NCBI GenBank assembly: GCA_035258565.1
Contig: DATFXF010000119.1
Coordinates: 1 to 9,458, forward strand
DNA: 9,458 nucleotides
Direction: 5' to 3'
Source of the DNA: DATFXF01 sp035258565
GTDB taxonomy: Bacteria; Acidobacteriota; Terriglobia; Acidiferrales; UBA7541
Made by a program: the position numbers and the translations under genes. The stretch's first letter is position 1, and the number at the start of each line of letters is the position of its first letter. A model generated the notes under the pieces. That model was not told the DNA's origin and did no database searches. It saw only the letters and a list, made by a program, of their open reading frames with translations. Below are positions 1-5,631 of the stretch, piece by piece.

Positions 1-663
1 CTTCTCCGCCATCCAGGACTCAAACACCGCGCCGATCGCTCCCCAGAGCTGCTCCTGCGGATCCTCTGGGAAATCCTTTCCCGTCTTCTCGCGGAAATAG
101 GCTTTGTACTCACTGACCAGCTGCTTCCAGCCGGCTTCGGAGACCTGGGTATCATCCTTCACCACGAGGCCCGCCTTGAGTGCACGTAGCTTGGCCTCGA
201 GCTGATCCTTGGGCAGGCCGATCACGACCGTCGAATACATCTGCACCAAGCGGCGGTAGGCGTCCCAGGCAAAGCGTTCGTTGCGCGTACGCCGCGCCAG
301 ACCCACCACCGAACGATCATTCAAGCCGAGGTTGAGTATGGTCTCCATCATCCCGGGCATGGAGCGGGCCGAGCCCGAGCGCACGCTCACGAGCAAGGGG
401 TCCCGGGGGTTCCCAAGCTTTTTACCTGTCAGGCGTTCGAGCTTTTTGAGCGCTCGGCCCACCTGGCCATGAAGCCCGGCAGGATATTTCCGGCCGCGCT
501 TGAAGAAATAGTCACAGGCCTCGGTCGTGATCGTAAAACCCGCGGGCACCGGCAGGCCGATGCGGGTCATCTCCGCGAGGCCCGCGCCCTTGCCGCCAAG
601 CAGCTCCTTCATTTCGCCATGGCCTTCTGCTCTACGGGCACCAAAAAAATAGACGTATTTCAC
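1..663 (-). CDS. ppdK: Pyruvate, phosphate dikinase, N-terminal part (runs off left edge)
   Basis: Interconverts pyruvate, ATP and phosphate with PEP, AMP and pyrophosphate in the cytoplasm, linking glycolysis and gluconeogenesis. I translated 221 codons from GTG at 663 to the window edge with no stop. The protein opens MKYVYFFGARRAEGHGEMKE, the family's usual N-terminus, then LLGGKGAGLAEM (21-32), a PVPAGFTITTEAC segment (38-50) and SVRSGSARSMPGMMETILNLG (93-113). These belong to the ATP-grasp nucleotide-binding domain. Lys25 and Arg95 align with ATP-binding Lys22 and Arg92 of the Clostridium symbiosum enzyme (known family residues). The family is about 870-900 residues, so roughly three quarters lies outside, including the phosphohistidine and PEP domains. 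The GTG start is chosen because the conserved KYVYFFG begins directly after it; AAGGGGG lies about eight bases upstream. The gene follows recO-glyQ-glyS on the same strand but is separated from glyS by 670 bases holding a glyS remnant and a possible terminator, so it may be transcribed separately. Confidence 0.95.
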   Translation of the reverse strand, partial: MKYVYFFGARRAEGHGEMKELLGGKGAGLAEMTRIGLPVPAGFTITTEACDYFFKRGRKYPAGLHGQVGRALKKLERLTGKKLGNPRDPLLVSVRSGSARSMPGMMETILNLGLNDRSVVGLARRTRNERFAWDAYRRLVQMYSTVVIGLPKDQLEAKLRALKAGLVVKDDTQVSEAGWKQLVSEYKAYFREKTGKDFPEDPQEQLWGAIGAVFESWMAEK

Positions 664-680
664 AGCCTTTCCCCCTTCAC
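660..680 (-). other. Possible six-codon leader ORF overlapping the ppdK start
   Basis: GTG at 680 opens a six-codon frame (MKGERL) that ends with TGA at 662-660. This stop overlaps the ppdK GTG start as GTGA, the same overlap seen at recO/glyQ and glyQ/glyS. AAGGA lies five bases upstream of its start (686-690 on the minus strand). It could be a translated leader coupling into ppdK, or AAGGGGG inside it could simply be the ppdK ribosome binding site. The sequence does not decide between these. Confidence 0.22.
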
Positions 681-721
681 GCAATTCCTTGTGATCCCCA
701 ACCCTCGACTCGCGCCCGAAG

Positions 722-744
722 AAAAATTGTGTCGGCGCGCCGAC
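722..744 (-). terminator. Candidate intrinsic terminator or attenuator between glyS and ppdK
   Basis: Read on the minus strand, the perfect palindrome GTCGGCGCGCCGAC (731-744) can fold as a 5-base-pair GC-rich stem with a CGCG loop. It is followed after four bases by a run of five T (722-726), then C and TT. This is the order of an intrinsic terminator for transcripts coming from glyS. The stem is short, so it is weak or conditional at best. It ends about 60 bases before the ppdK start. I saw no convincing promoter between it and ppdK. Confidence 0.35.
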
Positions 745-745
745 C
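728..745. repeat. 18-base repeat with 14-base palindrome, copy A
   Basis: TGTGTCGGCGCGCCGACC at 728-745 is identical, in the same orientation, to 5163-5180 in the recO leader. Bases 731-744 are a perfect palindrome containing GGCGCGCC. Both copies lie just upstream of minus-strand genes (ppdK and recO). They could be an operator half-pair, a shared RNA hairpin or a genome-wide interspersed motif. I did not find a third copy of the full 14-mer in the window. Confidence 0.6.
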
Positions 746-774
746 ATCGTCACCCGTAAATCGTCGTCGTGCGT

Positions 775-1227
775 CTACCACCAACTTAGCCCTTTTCCGA
801 ACCCAACCTCTCAACTAACCCTTGAGCGTCTTCTTCTGTCTTCTTGTGCGCGCGAGCCGGTGCTGGTCAACACTTCTTCCGGCCACCATCTCCGAGAAAT
901 CCGCGATGGTCGAAAACTCCCGCAGCAGTTCCGCCGACAACGCCAACCGATTCCTGCGCGTGCTTTCCTCCTCGGCCATCACCAGGACATCGTCAAAGAA
1001 GCGGTCTACGTTGATCGCAATTCCGCGATCACCCGCAGGGCCTCGCAATAGTTCCCTGCCCGCCTCTCCCGAGCGGCCTCGGGGGCGGCCTGCGCAATAG
1101 AGCCCCTTCTCGGCCTCCTCGGTAAAGAGCTCCGGGCGCGGCCTTCTCGAGAATCTTTCGAATGCGCTTGAAGGAGACGGCCAGGGGCTCGAAGCTTTTC
1201 GTCCCGCGTATTCCCCGCAGGCTTGTG
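775..1227 (-). pseudogene. Decayed tandem duplicate of the glyS 3' end
   Basis: This stretch is a degraded second copy of the last ~130 codons of glyS plus its 3' flank, lying immediately downstream of the intact gene in the same orientation. The minus strand still encodes RGIRGTKSFEPLAVSFKRIR (near 1220-1160) and VDRFFDDVLVMAEEESTRRN (near 1010-950), matching glyS with few changes. Against the intact copy it has deletions of about 32 bases (near 1139), 8 bases (near 1096), 1 base (near 1009) and 1 base (near 879). The reading frame is therefore broken several times and the glyS stop is lost. It has no start codon or 5' part, and no function as protein is expected. The coding-derived part matches the intact copy at roughly 95% by eye, the flank at less. 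It could persist as a 3' UTR or spacer element, but it looks like a fossil. Confidence 0.88.
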
Positions 1228-1735
1228 TTCATCATTAACTTGCCCGTTTTCGAATCCACAACCTCCAGAACAACCTCTCAACTAGCGCTTGAGCGTCTTC
1301 TTCTGTCTTCTTGTCTCGGCGAGCCGATGCTGGTTAACGCTTCTCCCCGGCCGCCATTTCCGAGAAATCCGCAATGGTCGAAAACTCCCGCAGCAGTTCC
1401 GCCAACAACGTCAACCGGTTCCTGCGCGTGCTTTCCTCCTCGACCATCACCAGGACATCGTCAAAGAAGCGGTCCACAGCCGGTCGCAATTCCGCGATCA
1501 CCCGCAGGGCCTCGCGATAGTTCCCTGCCCGCTTCTCCCGAGCGGTCTCGCGGGCGGCATGCGCGGCGGCCGAGTAGAGCCCCTTCTCGGCCTCCTCGGT
1601 AAAGAGCTCCGGGCGCACTGCGGGGAGGCGCCAGACCTCCACCGGGCCGGCCTTCTCGAGAATCTTTCGAATGCGCTTAAAGGAGACAGCCAGGGGCTCG
1701 AAGTTTTTCGTCCCGCGTATTCCCCGCAGGGCTTC
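775..1735. repeat. Direct tandem repeat, ~0.5 kb unit, two copies
   Basis: Copy 1 is about 775-1227 and copy 2 about 1228-1735; the two abut. Landmarks at matching places are CAACCTCTCAACTA at 804 and 1271, CGAAAACTCCCGCAGCAGTT near 909 and 1379, ACCAGGACATCGTCAAAGAA near 981 and 1450, and GTCCCGCGTATTCCCCGCAG at 1201 and near 1710. Homology stops at about 1220/1730, where copy 2 continues into glyS. The length difference (about 451 against 508) is explained by the deletions in copy 1 and about 12 extra bases near 1260-1271 in copy 2. Confidence 0.9.
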
Positions 1736-3466
1736 CAGGCGCTCGACCGTATCCACCAGGTCATCGGCCCCGGCCGCCAGAACGGCGTTCACCTCGTCGT
1801 AAGCAAAGCCCGAGCGTTGGCGGAGGATGAATCGAGCCCGGTCCAAGATGAAGTCGAGTACCTGGCGCTCCGCTTGGACGGGTACTTCCATCTTCGGCGG
1901 CTGGGTTCCGAGCACCCGGGCAGCCGCACAGACTGCCGCCGACAGCGACATGGCGAGCTTGGCTTCGAGGATGATCTTCACCACACCGAGCGCGGCCCGG
2001 CGCAACGCGAACGGGTCGCTCGAGCCCGAAGGGATGAGACCAGCCGCGAAACAGCCAACCAGCGAGTCCAGCTTGTCGGCCAAGGCCACGGCCGAGCCAG
2101 TGAGGTTGCGCGGGATGGGGTCGTCGAGGCCAACCGGGCGATAATGGTCGTAAATCGCCCACGCGATTTCTTCAGGTTCTCCTTGAGCTTTTGCGTAGAG
2201 CCCTCCCACCACTCCTTGAAGTTCTGGGAACTCGCGAACCATCTCCGTGACCAGGTCGCACTTGGCAAGTTCGGCGGCGCGGTCGGTGTCCGAGACATGG
2301 GCCTGATGGATGCCCGCCGCAAACCATTGCTCTGCCAGCCAGCGTCCGAGCCAGCGCATGCGTTCCACCTTGTCACGGTAGCTACCCAACCGCGACTCAT
2401 AGGTCACCTGTGCGAGCTTCGGCAGATAGTCGGCGAGCCGACATCTCTGATCGGAATCCCAGAAAAACTGCGCGTCGGCGAAACGCGCCCGGAGCACTCT
2501 TTCGTGGCCCTGGCGCACCAGGCCACGCCGGTCGCGGTCGAGATTGATCACCGCGAGGAAGTGCGGTGCGAGCTCGCCCGAGCGACGCTCCACGGCGAAG
2601 TATTTCTGGTGGTCCCGCATCACCGTGACCAGGATCTCTTCCGGCAGGCTGAGGTAGCGAACCTCGAAGTTGCCCAGCAGGACGCTCGGATACTCGTTTA
2701 GATAGGTCACAAGCTCGAGCAGGCCGGGATCGCTTCGCACGCGTAGACCCTTGCGTGCAGGCAGAGAACGAAGCTCATGCTCGATCTTCTTGCGCCGCGC
2801 GGCGGGCTCGACCAGGACGCCATGGGCCCTAAGCTTCCGCTGGTAGTCCGGCGCAGCGGTGAGCCGAATCCGGGCCGCCCCGAGGAAGCGGTGGCCCCTC
2901 GACTCCGCCCCGGCCTTTACCCCGGCCAGCTCGAAGGGGATGACGCTTCCTCCGAGCAGGGCCACGATCCAGCGGATGGGTCGGATGAAGTGCGGCCCAC
3001 TCGTGCCCGTCCAGTACATGCTGCGCGGCCAGGGAATCTCGAGAATGGCCCGGGGCAGGACCTCTCGGAGAATCTCCTTGGCCGGGCGTCCGCGCACGAC
3101 CTGCTTGGCGGCCACCTGCTCGCCGCGGGGCGTACGCACGACGTAGAGCTCCCGAACCGCCACTCCTTGCTTGGCCGCAAAGCTCTCGGCCGCCTTGGTC
3201 GGCTTACCATCGACATCAAAAGCCACTGTCTTCGGTGGCCCGCTGACTTCCCTCGCGAAGTCCGGCTGGCGCACTCTGAGCTCGGGCACGACCGCGGCCA
3301 GGCGGCGCGGCGCAGCGAAGACTTCGATTCGCGCCTCGCCGAGAAGGCTCTCGGCCTTGAGATATTTCTCAAGTATAACCTGAAGCTCTTCGGCCGCCCG
3401 CGGGATCATGCCAGCGGGGATCTCTTCGCACCCCACTTCAAGTAGGAAATCAGCGGTGGCCTTCAC
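1334..3466 (-). CDS. glyS: Glycyl-tRNA synthetase beta subunit
   Basis: This is the beta chain of the bacterial alpha2beta2 glycyl-tRNA synthetase. It binds tRNA-Gly and works with GlyQ, which holds the aminoacylation site. The 710 residues are near the family's usual ~690. Family landmarks are FLLEVGCEEIPAGMIPRAAE (7-26), HFIRPIRWIVALLGG (159-173), GHRFLG (191-196), MRDHQKYF (283-290), RVLRARFADAQFFWDSD (323-339) and a helical DALR-like anticodon-binding C-terminus (about 570-710). The start is GTG at 3466, sharing GTGA with the glyQ stop and preceded by GGAG with an 8-base gap, so translation is probably coupled to glyQ. The C-terminal ~130 residues are repeated as a decayed fragment directly downstream. 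The gene itself shows no frameshift or premature stop. Confidence 0.97.
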   Translation of the reverse strand: MKATADFLLEVGCEEIPAGMIPRAAEELQVILEKYLKAESLLGEARIEVFAAPRRLAAVVPELRVRQPDFAREVSGPPKTVAFDVDGKPTKAAESFAAKQGVAVRELYVVRTPRGEQVAAKQVVRGRPAKEILREVLPRAILEIPWPRSMYWTGTSGPHFIRPIRWIVALLGGSVIPFELAGVKAGAESRGHRFLGAARIRLTAAPDYQRKLRAHGVLVEPAARRKKIEHELRSLPARKGLRVRSDPGLLELVTYLNEYPSVLLGNFEVRYLSLPEEILVTVMRDHQKYFAVERRSGELAPHFLAVINLDRDRRGLVRQGHERVLRARFADAQFFWDSDQRCRLADYLPKLAQVTYESRLGSYRDKVERMRWLGRWLAEQWFAAGIHQAHVSDTDRAAELAKCDLVTEMVREFPELQGVVGGLYAKAQGEPEEIAWAIYDHYRPVGLDDPIPRNLTGSAVALADKLDSLVGCFAAGLIPSGSSDPFALRRAALGVVKIILEAKLAMSLSAAVCAAARVLGTQPPKMEVPVQAERQVLDFILDRARFILRQRSGFAYDEVNAVLAAGADDLVDTVERLEALRGIRGTKNFEPLAVSFKRIRKILEKAGPVEVWRLPAVRPELFTEEAEKGLYSAAAHAARETAREKRAGNYREALRVIAELRPAVDRFFDDVLVMVEEESTRRNRLTLLAELLREFSTIADFSEMAAGEKR

Positions 3467-4419
3467 GGAGAGCTCTCCGAACTGGCTGACTGCCCCCCGC
3501 TGGTGCTCTCTTGCTGGTCGAGCCAGTATTCGGCCACGCGGCAGGCCAGTTGGCGGACGCGACCGATCAGGGCGACCCGCTCAGTCGTCGAGATCACCCC
3601 GCGGGAATCGAGGAGGTTGAACAGGTGGGAGCACTTCAAGCAGAGGTCGTAAGCGGCCAACAGCGGGAAGCGGCTCTTCGCCGTGCCGTCGAGGCTCGGA
3701 TAGGAGTTGAGAAGCCGTGCGGCCTCCTTCTCCGAGAGCTCGAACAGTTTTCGAGTTGCCGCGGGGTCGGCACCCCCGAAGCTGTACTCGGAGAACTGTT
3801 GCTCCTCGGCCAGCCGCACCTGCCCGTAGGTGCGGTCCGGGGACCAGCGCAGATCAAAGACGTTGTCCACTCCCTGGAGGAAGGCGGCAATGCGCTCGAG
3901 GCCGTAGGTCAGTTCAACCGAGACAGGGTCCAGGTCCACTCCCCCGCATTGCTGGAAGTAGGTGAACTGGGTGATCTCGAGCCCATCGAGGAGCACCTGC
4001 CAGCCGATTCCCCAGGCGCCCAGTGTGGGCGATTCCCAGTTGTCCTCCTCAAAGCGGACATCGTGTTCAGCGAGTCCAATTCCAACCGCACGTAGGCTTG
4101 CGAGGTAGACGTCCTGCACATCAGCGGGCGATGGCTTAAGTATTACTTGAAGTTGTAGGTGTTTATAAAGGCGGTTTGGATTCTCCCCATAACGGCCGTC
4201 AGCAGGCCGACGACTGGGCTGCACATAGGCTACCCGATAGGGTCGCTTGCCGAGCACGCGCAGGAAAGTTTCCGGGTGCATCGTCCCGGCGCCAACCTCG
4301 ATGTCGTAAGGTTGTTGTAGAACGCAGTCACGATCGGCCCAGAACTTCTCAAAGCGAAAGATTAACTCCTGCAGGGTTAGACCCTGTCCAGAAAGCTCAT
4401 GTGTTACCTTAGAGGTCAC
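3463..4419 (-). CDS. glyQ: Glycyl-tRNA synthetase alpha subunit
   Basis: This catalytic class II subunit activates glycine with ATP and, with GlyS, charges tRNA-Gly in the cytoplasm. The 318 residues match the family's usual ~290-320. Conserved blocks are QELIFRFEKFWADRDCVLQQ (17-36), EVGAGTMHPETFLR (41-54), YVQPSRRPADGRYGENPNRL (65-84), RFEEDNWESPTLGAWGIGW (122-140), QFTYFQQ (151-157) and ELTYGLERIAAFLQG (169-183). The start is GTG at 4419, four bases inside the end of recO (GTGA), with GGAG eight bases upstream at 4428-4431. It overlaps glyS by four bases in the same way. The last ~15 residues are a Ser/Gly-rich, probably disordered tail. Codons for residues ~82-98 are strikingly AT-rich for this genome (about 4130-4175), although the protein block is highly conserved. 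Confidence 0.97.
   Translation of the reverse strand: MTSKVTHELSGQGLTLQELIFRFEKFWADRDCVLQQPYDIEVGAGTMHPETFLRVLGKRPYRVAYVQPSRRPADGRYGENPNRLYKHLQLQVILKPSPADVQDVYLASLRAVGIGLAEHDVRFEEDNWESPTLGAWGIGWQVLLDGLEITQFTYFQQCGGVDLDPVSVELTYGLERIAAFLQGVDNVFDLRWSPDRTYGQVRLAEEQQFSEYSFGGADPAATRKLFELSEKEAARLLNSYPSLDGTAKSRFPLLAAYDLCLKCSHLFNLLDSRGVISTTERVALIGRVRQLACRVAEYWLDQQESTSGGQSASSESSP
3467..3478 (-). promoter_or_regulatory. glyS ribosome binding site inside a 12-base palindrome
   Basis: GGAGAGCTCTCC is a perfect palindrome ending directly before the glyS GTG. The GGAG at 3475-3478 (minus strand) is the likely Shine-Dalgarno sequence, eight bases from the start, and the adjacent CTCC can pair with it. Ribosomes finishing glyQ would melt the hairpin, fitting the overlapping stop/start and coupled synthesis of alpha and beta chains. 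Confidence 0.5.
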
Positions 4420-5159
4420 AATGGCGACTCCAGCAGCGCTCGCGTGGTCAGCTTGCGTTCAATCTGATGTTCAATCAGATCGAGCAAGTAAGCGTTTAAC
4501 TCTTCGACGGCGGACCGAGGCCAATCCTGCTCCCCCAGTCGGTCGAGCTTCTCCCCGAGCATCCTGCGCGCGAGCCGAAGAGCCTCAGCCGAGATGCGGC
4601 GCATCCCCGGCTGGCGGCACTCACCCGAAACCAGGCCGGCGTGCATCGGGGAGCCAAAAACCGGCTCGACTCCGAGCTCCCTCCGGCAGCCGGAACAGCG
4701 GTCGAGGGGCGGCAGCCAGCCGCCCAGCCGCACGGTCCAGAGGTTGAAGTAGGCAAGCGGCAGAGCTGCCCTGCCGCCAGAGTGGATGGCCCGCGCGGTG
4801 ACCAGCACCAGGCGAAATGCGGCATCTGACGGCTCGCGCTCGGGCAGGACGGCCTCCGTCACCTCGCTGACCAGAGCCAGGGCCAAGCCCGCGCCGTAAT
4901 CGCGCTGGGCATCGAGGAAGGACTCGATCAGCTCGGACTGGTTGATGCGCACCAGGTCCCGCGTCTCGCGCTCGAAGAACCAGATGCGGATGTGGGACAA
5001 GGGCTCAAGGGTCGCCCCGAAGCGACTCTTTGGCCGCCGCGCCCCGCGTGCGACCCCGCGCAACCTTCCCGTGGAACGGCTGAGAAAACTGACCAGGCGG
5101 TCGGCCTCGCCCAGCGGATAGCTGCGCAGGACAATCGCCTCCGATTCCCTCAGTGGCAT
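4416..5159 (-). CDS. recO: DNA repair protein RecO
   Basis: RecO acts in the RecFOR pathway, loading RecA onto SSB-coated gaps and annealing single strands. From ATG at 5159 the protein is 247 residues, the usual size. Residues 4-60 fit the N-terminal OB fold (RESEAIVLRSYPLGEADRLV, then GRLRGVARGARRPKSRFG at 31-48), followed by a helical domain. A zinc-ribbon region follows with Cys155-x2-Cys158 and Cys181; the fourth expected Cys is Ser178. An upstream in-frame TTG at 5261 would add 34 residues, but these are not family-like and that codon has no proper ribosome binding site. Directly upstream of the ATG is a 14-base palindrome rather than a normally spaced Shine-Dalgarno sequence (see separate entry). 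recO is the first gene of recO-glyQ-glyS and its TGA overlaps the glyQ start. Confidence 0.94.
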   Translation of the reverse strand: MPLRESEAIVLRSYPLGEADRLVSFLSRSTGRLRGVARGARRPKSRFGATLEPLSHIRIWFFERETRDLVRINQSELIESFLDAQRDYGAGLALALVSEVTEAVLPEREPSDAAFRLVLVTARAIHSGGRAALPLAYFNLWTVRLGGWLPPLDRCSGCRRELGVEPVFGSPMHAGLVSGECRQPGMRRISAEALRLARRMLGEKLDRLGEQDWPRSAVEELNAYLLDLIEHQIERKLTTRALLESPL

Positions 5160-5186
5160 GGGTGTGTCGGCGCGCCGACCGCCCTC
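5160..5186 (-). promoter_or_regulatory. recO leader: SD-like GAGGG, 14-base palindrome, start codon
   Basis: On the minus strand the order is GAGGG (5186-5182), CG, palindrome GTCGGCGCGCCGAC (5179-5166), ACACCC, then ATG at 5159. GAGGG is 22 bases from the start as a linear sequence, too far to act. If the palindrome folds (5-base-pair stem, CGCG loop) the remaining gap is eight bases, the same spacing as the glyQ and glyS sites. Bases 5163-5180 are copy B of the 18-base repeat also found at 728-745. Folding is inferred, not shown. Confidence 0.4.
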
Positions 5187-5237
5187 GGCCGGCTTCGCGG
5201 GCGAATCGAGCGGCAGATTTCCAGAACAAAGTCTCTT

Positions 5238-5243
5238 ATCATA
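5238..5243 (-). promoter_or_regulatory. Possible -10 box for the recO-glyQ-glyS operon
   Basis: TATGAT on the minus strand matches five of six bases of TATAAT and would start a transcript near 5230, about 70 bases before the recO ATG. No good -35 lies at the proper distance; TTGCTT (5256-5261) is only 12 bases upstream. It is the best candidate I see for the operon's promoter. Confidence 0.28.
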
Positions 5244-5594
5244 GTGCTCGAGGCGAAGCAATTCCTAAACGCCGCCGGAAAGCCTACCGAGCAGCTCGCT
5301 CTTCACTCGCCCGTCGAACTCTGCTTGCTTCCTCGCCGCACGGCGGACCATAACTGCGAGGAGTCCCCGGATACCATGCTCCAAAACGACGGCCAAGGAG
5401 AACAGTTCTTGACCTCTCTCTTGAGCGTTTCGCGAGCGATCCCTCTCGTAGCCGGCTCCGTCCGCCGGGGGAGATACCCATCGCCCCGTCCCGCAAACCC
5501 TCTCGGATGCGTGGCGAGCGAGCGTCACAAGATTATGTTAACGCGAGAGAGGCTGGTCTTCAGTTATCAGACGAAGCCCCGCATCGTTTTGCGC

Positions 5595-5622
5595 TTGAAA
5601 ATCAAGCCCACTGGTTTACTCT
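5595..5622 (+). promoter_or_regulatory. Candidate promoter of the sugar kinase gene
   Basis: TTGAAA (5595-5600, five of six to the -35 consensus), a 16-base spacer, then TACTCT (5617-5622, a TANNNT-type -10). The ATG at 5632 is only nine bases beyond the -10 and no Shine-Dalgarno sequence precedes it, so the transcript would be leaderless or nearly so. The -10 match is weak. Confidence 0.33.
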
Positions 5623-5631
5623 CGTCCTGCG

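Larger units (their letters stand above)
5187..5631. other. Divergent intergenic region between recO and the sugar kinase
   Basis: About 445 bases without a recognisable gene. It should hold the promoters of the minus-strand recO operon and the plus-strand kinase. A minus-strand frame at 5528-5265 (87 codons, GTG start) is open, but it resembles no family I know, has mixed third-base composition and an implausible Arg/Gly-rich start, so I do not call it. Near 5532-5541 there is an AT-rich patch with GTTAAC. No tRNA or riboswitch fold was recognised. Confidence 0.5.

Noticed and set aside
681..689. GCAATTCCT shared by the ppdK leader (681-689) and the recO leader (5258-5266)
   Set aside because: A shared 9-mer is expected by chance in 9.5 kb, and its position relative to the shared palindrome differs between the two leaders.
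775..1735. The tandem repeat as an insertion sequence or mobile-element footprint
   Set aside because: No transposase, terminal inverted repeats or target-site duplication are seen; the unit is plain glyS 3' DNA.
1289..2701. 470-codon open frame on the plus strand opposite glyS
   Set aside because: It lies antisense to an unmistakable glyS, shows no recognisable motif, and long antisense frames are common in GC-rich genes with third-base bias.
3356..3373. Perfect inverted repeat CTTGAGA-TATT-TCTCAAG in early glyS
   Set aside because: A 7-base stem with a 4-base loop is expected about once by chance in a window this size, and it encodes ordinary glyS residues.
5160..5261. T-box or other glycine-responsive riboswitch ahead of recO-glyQ-glyS
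   Set aside because: I could not see a T-box consensus, specifier loop or antiterminator in the leader; the leader is too short for the classic form.
5265..5528. 87-codon minus-strand frame upstream of recO
   Set aside because: No motif, no Shine-Dalgarno sequence, Arg/Gly-rich start and mixed third-base use; kept only as a remark in the intergenic entry.
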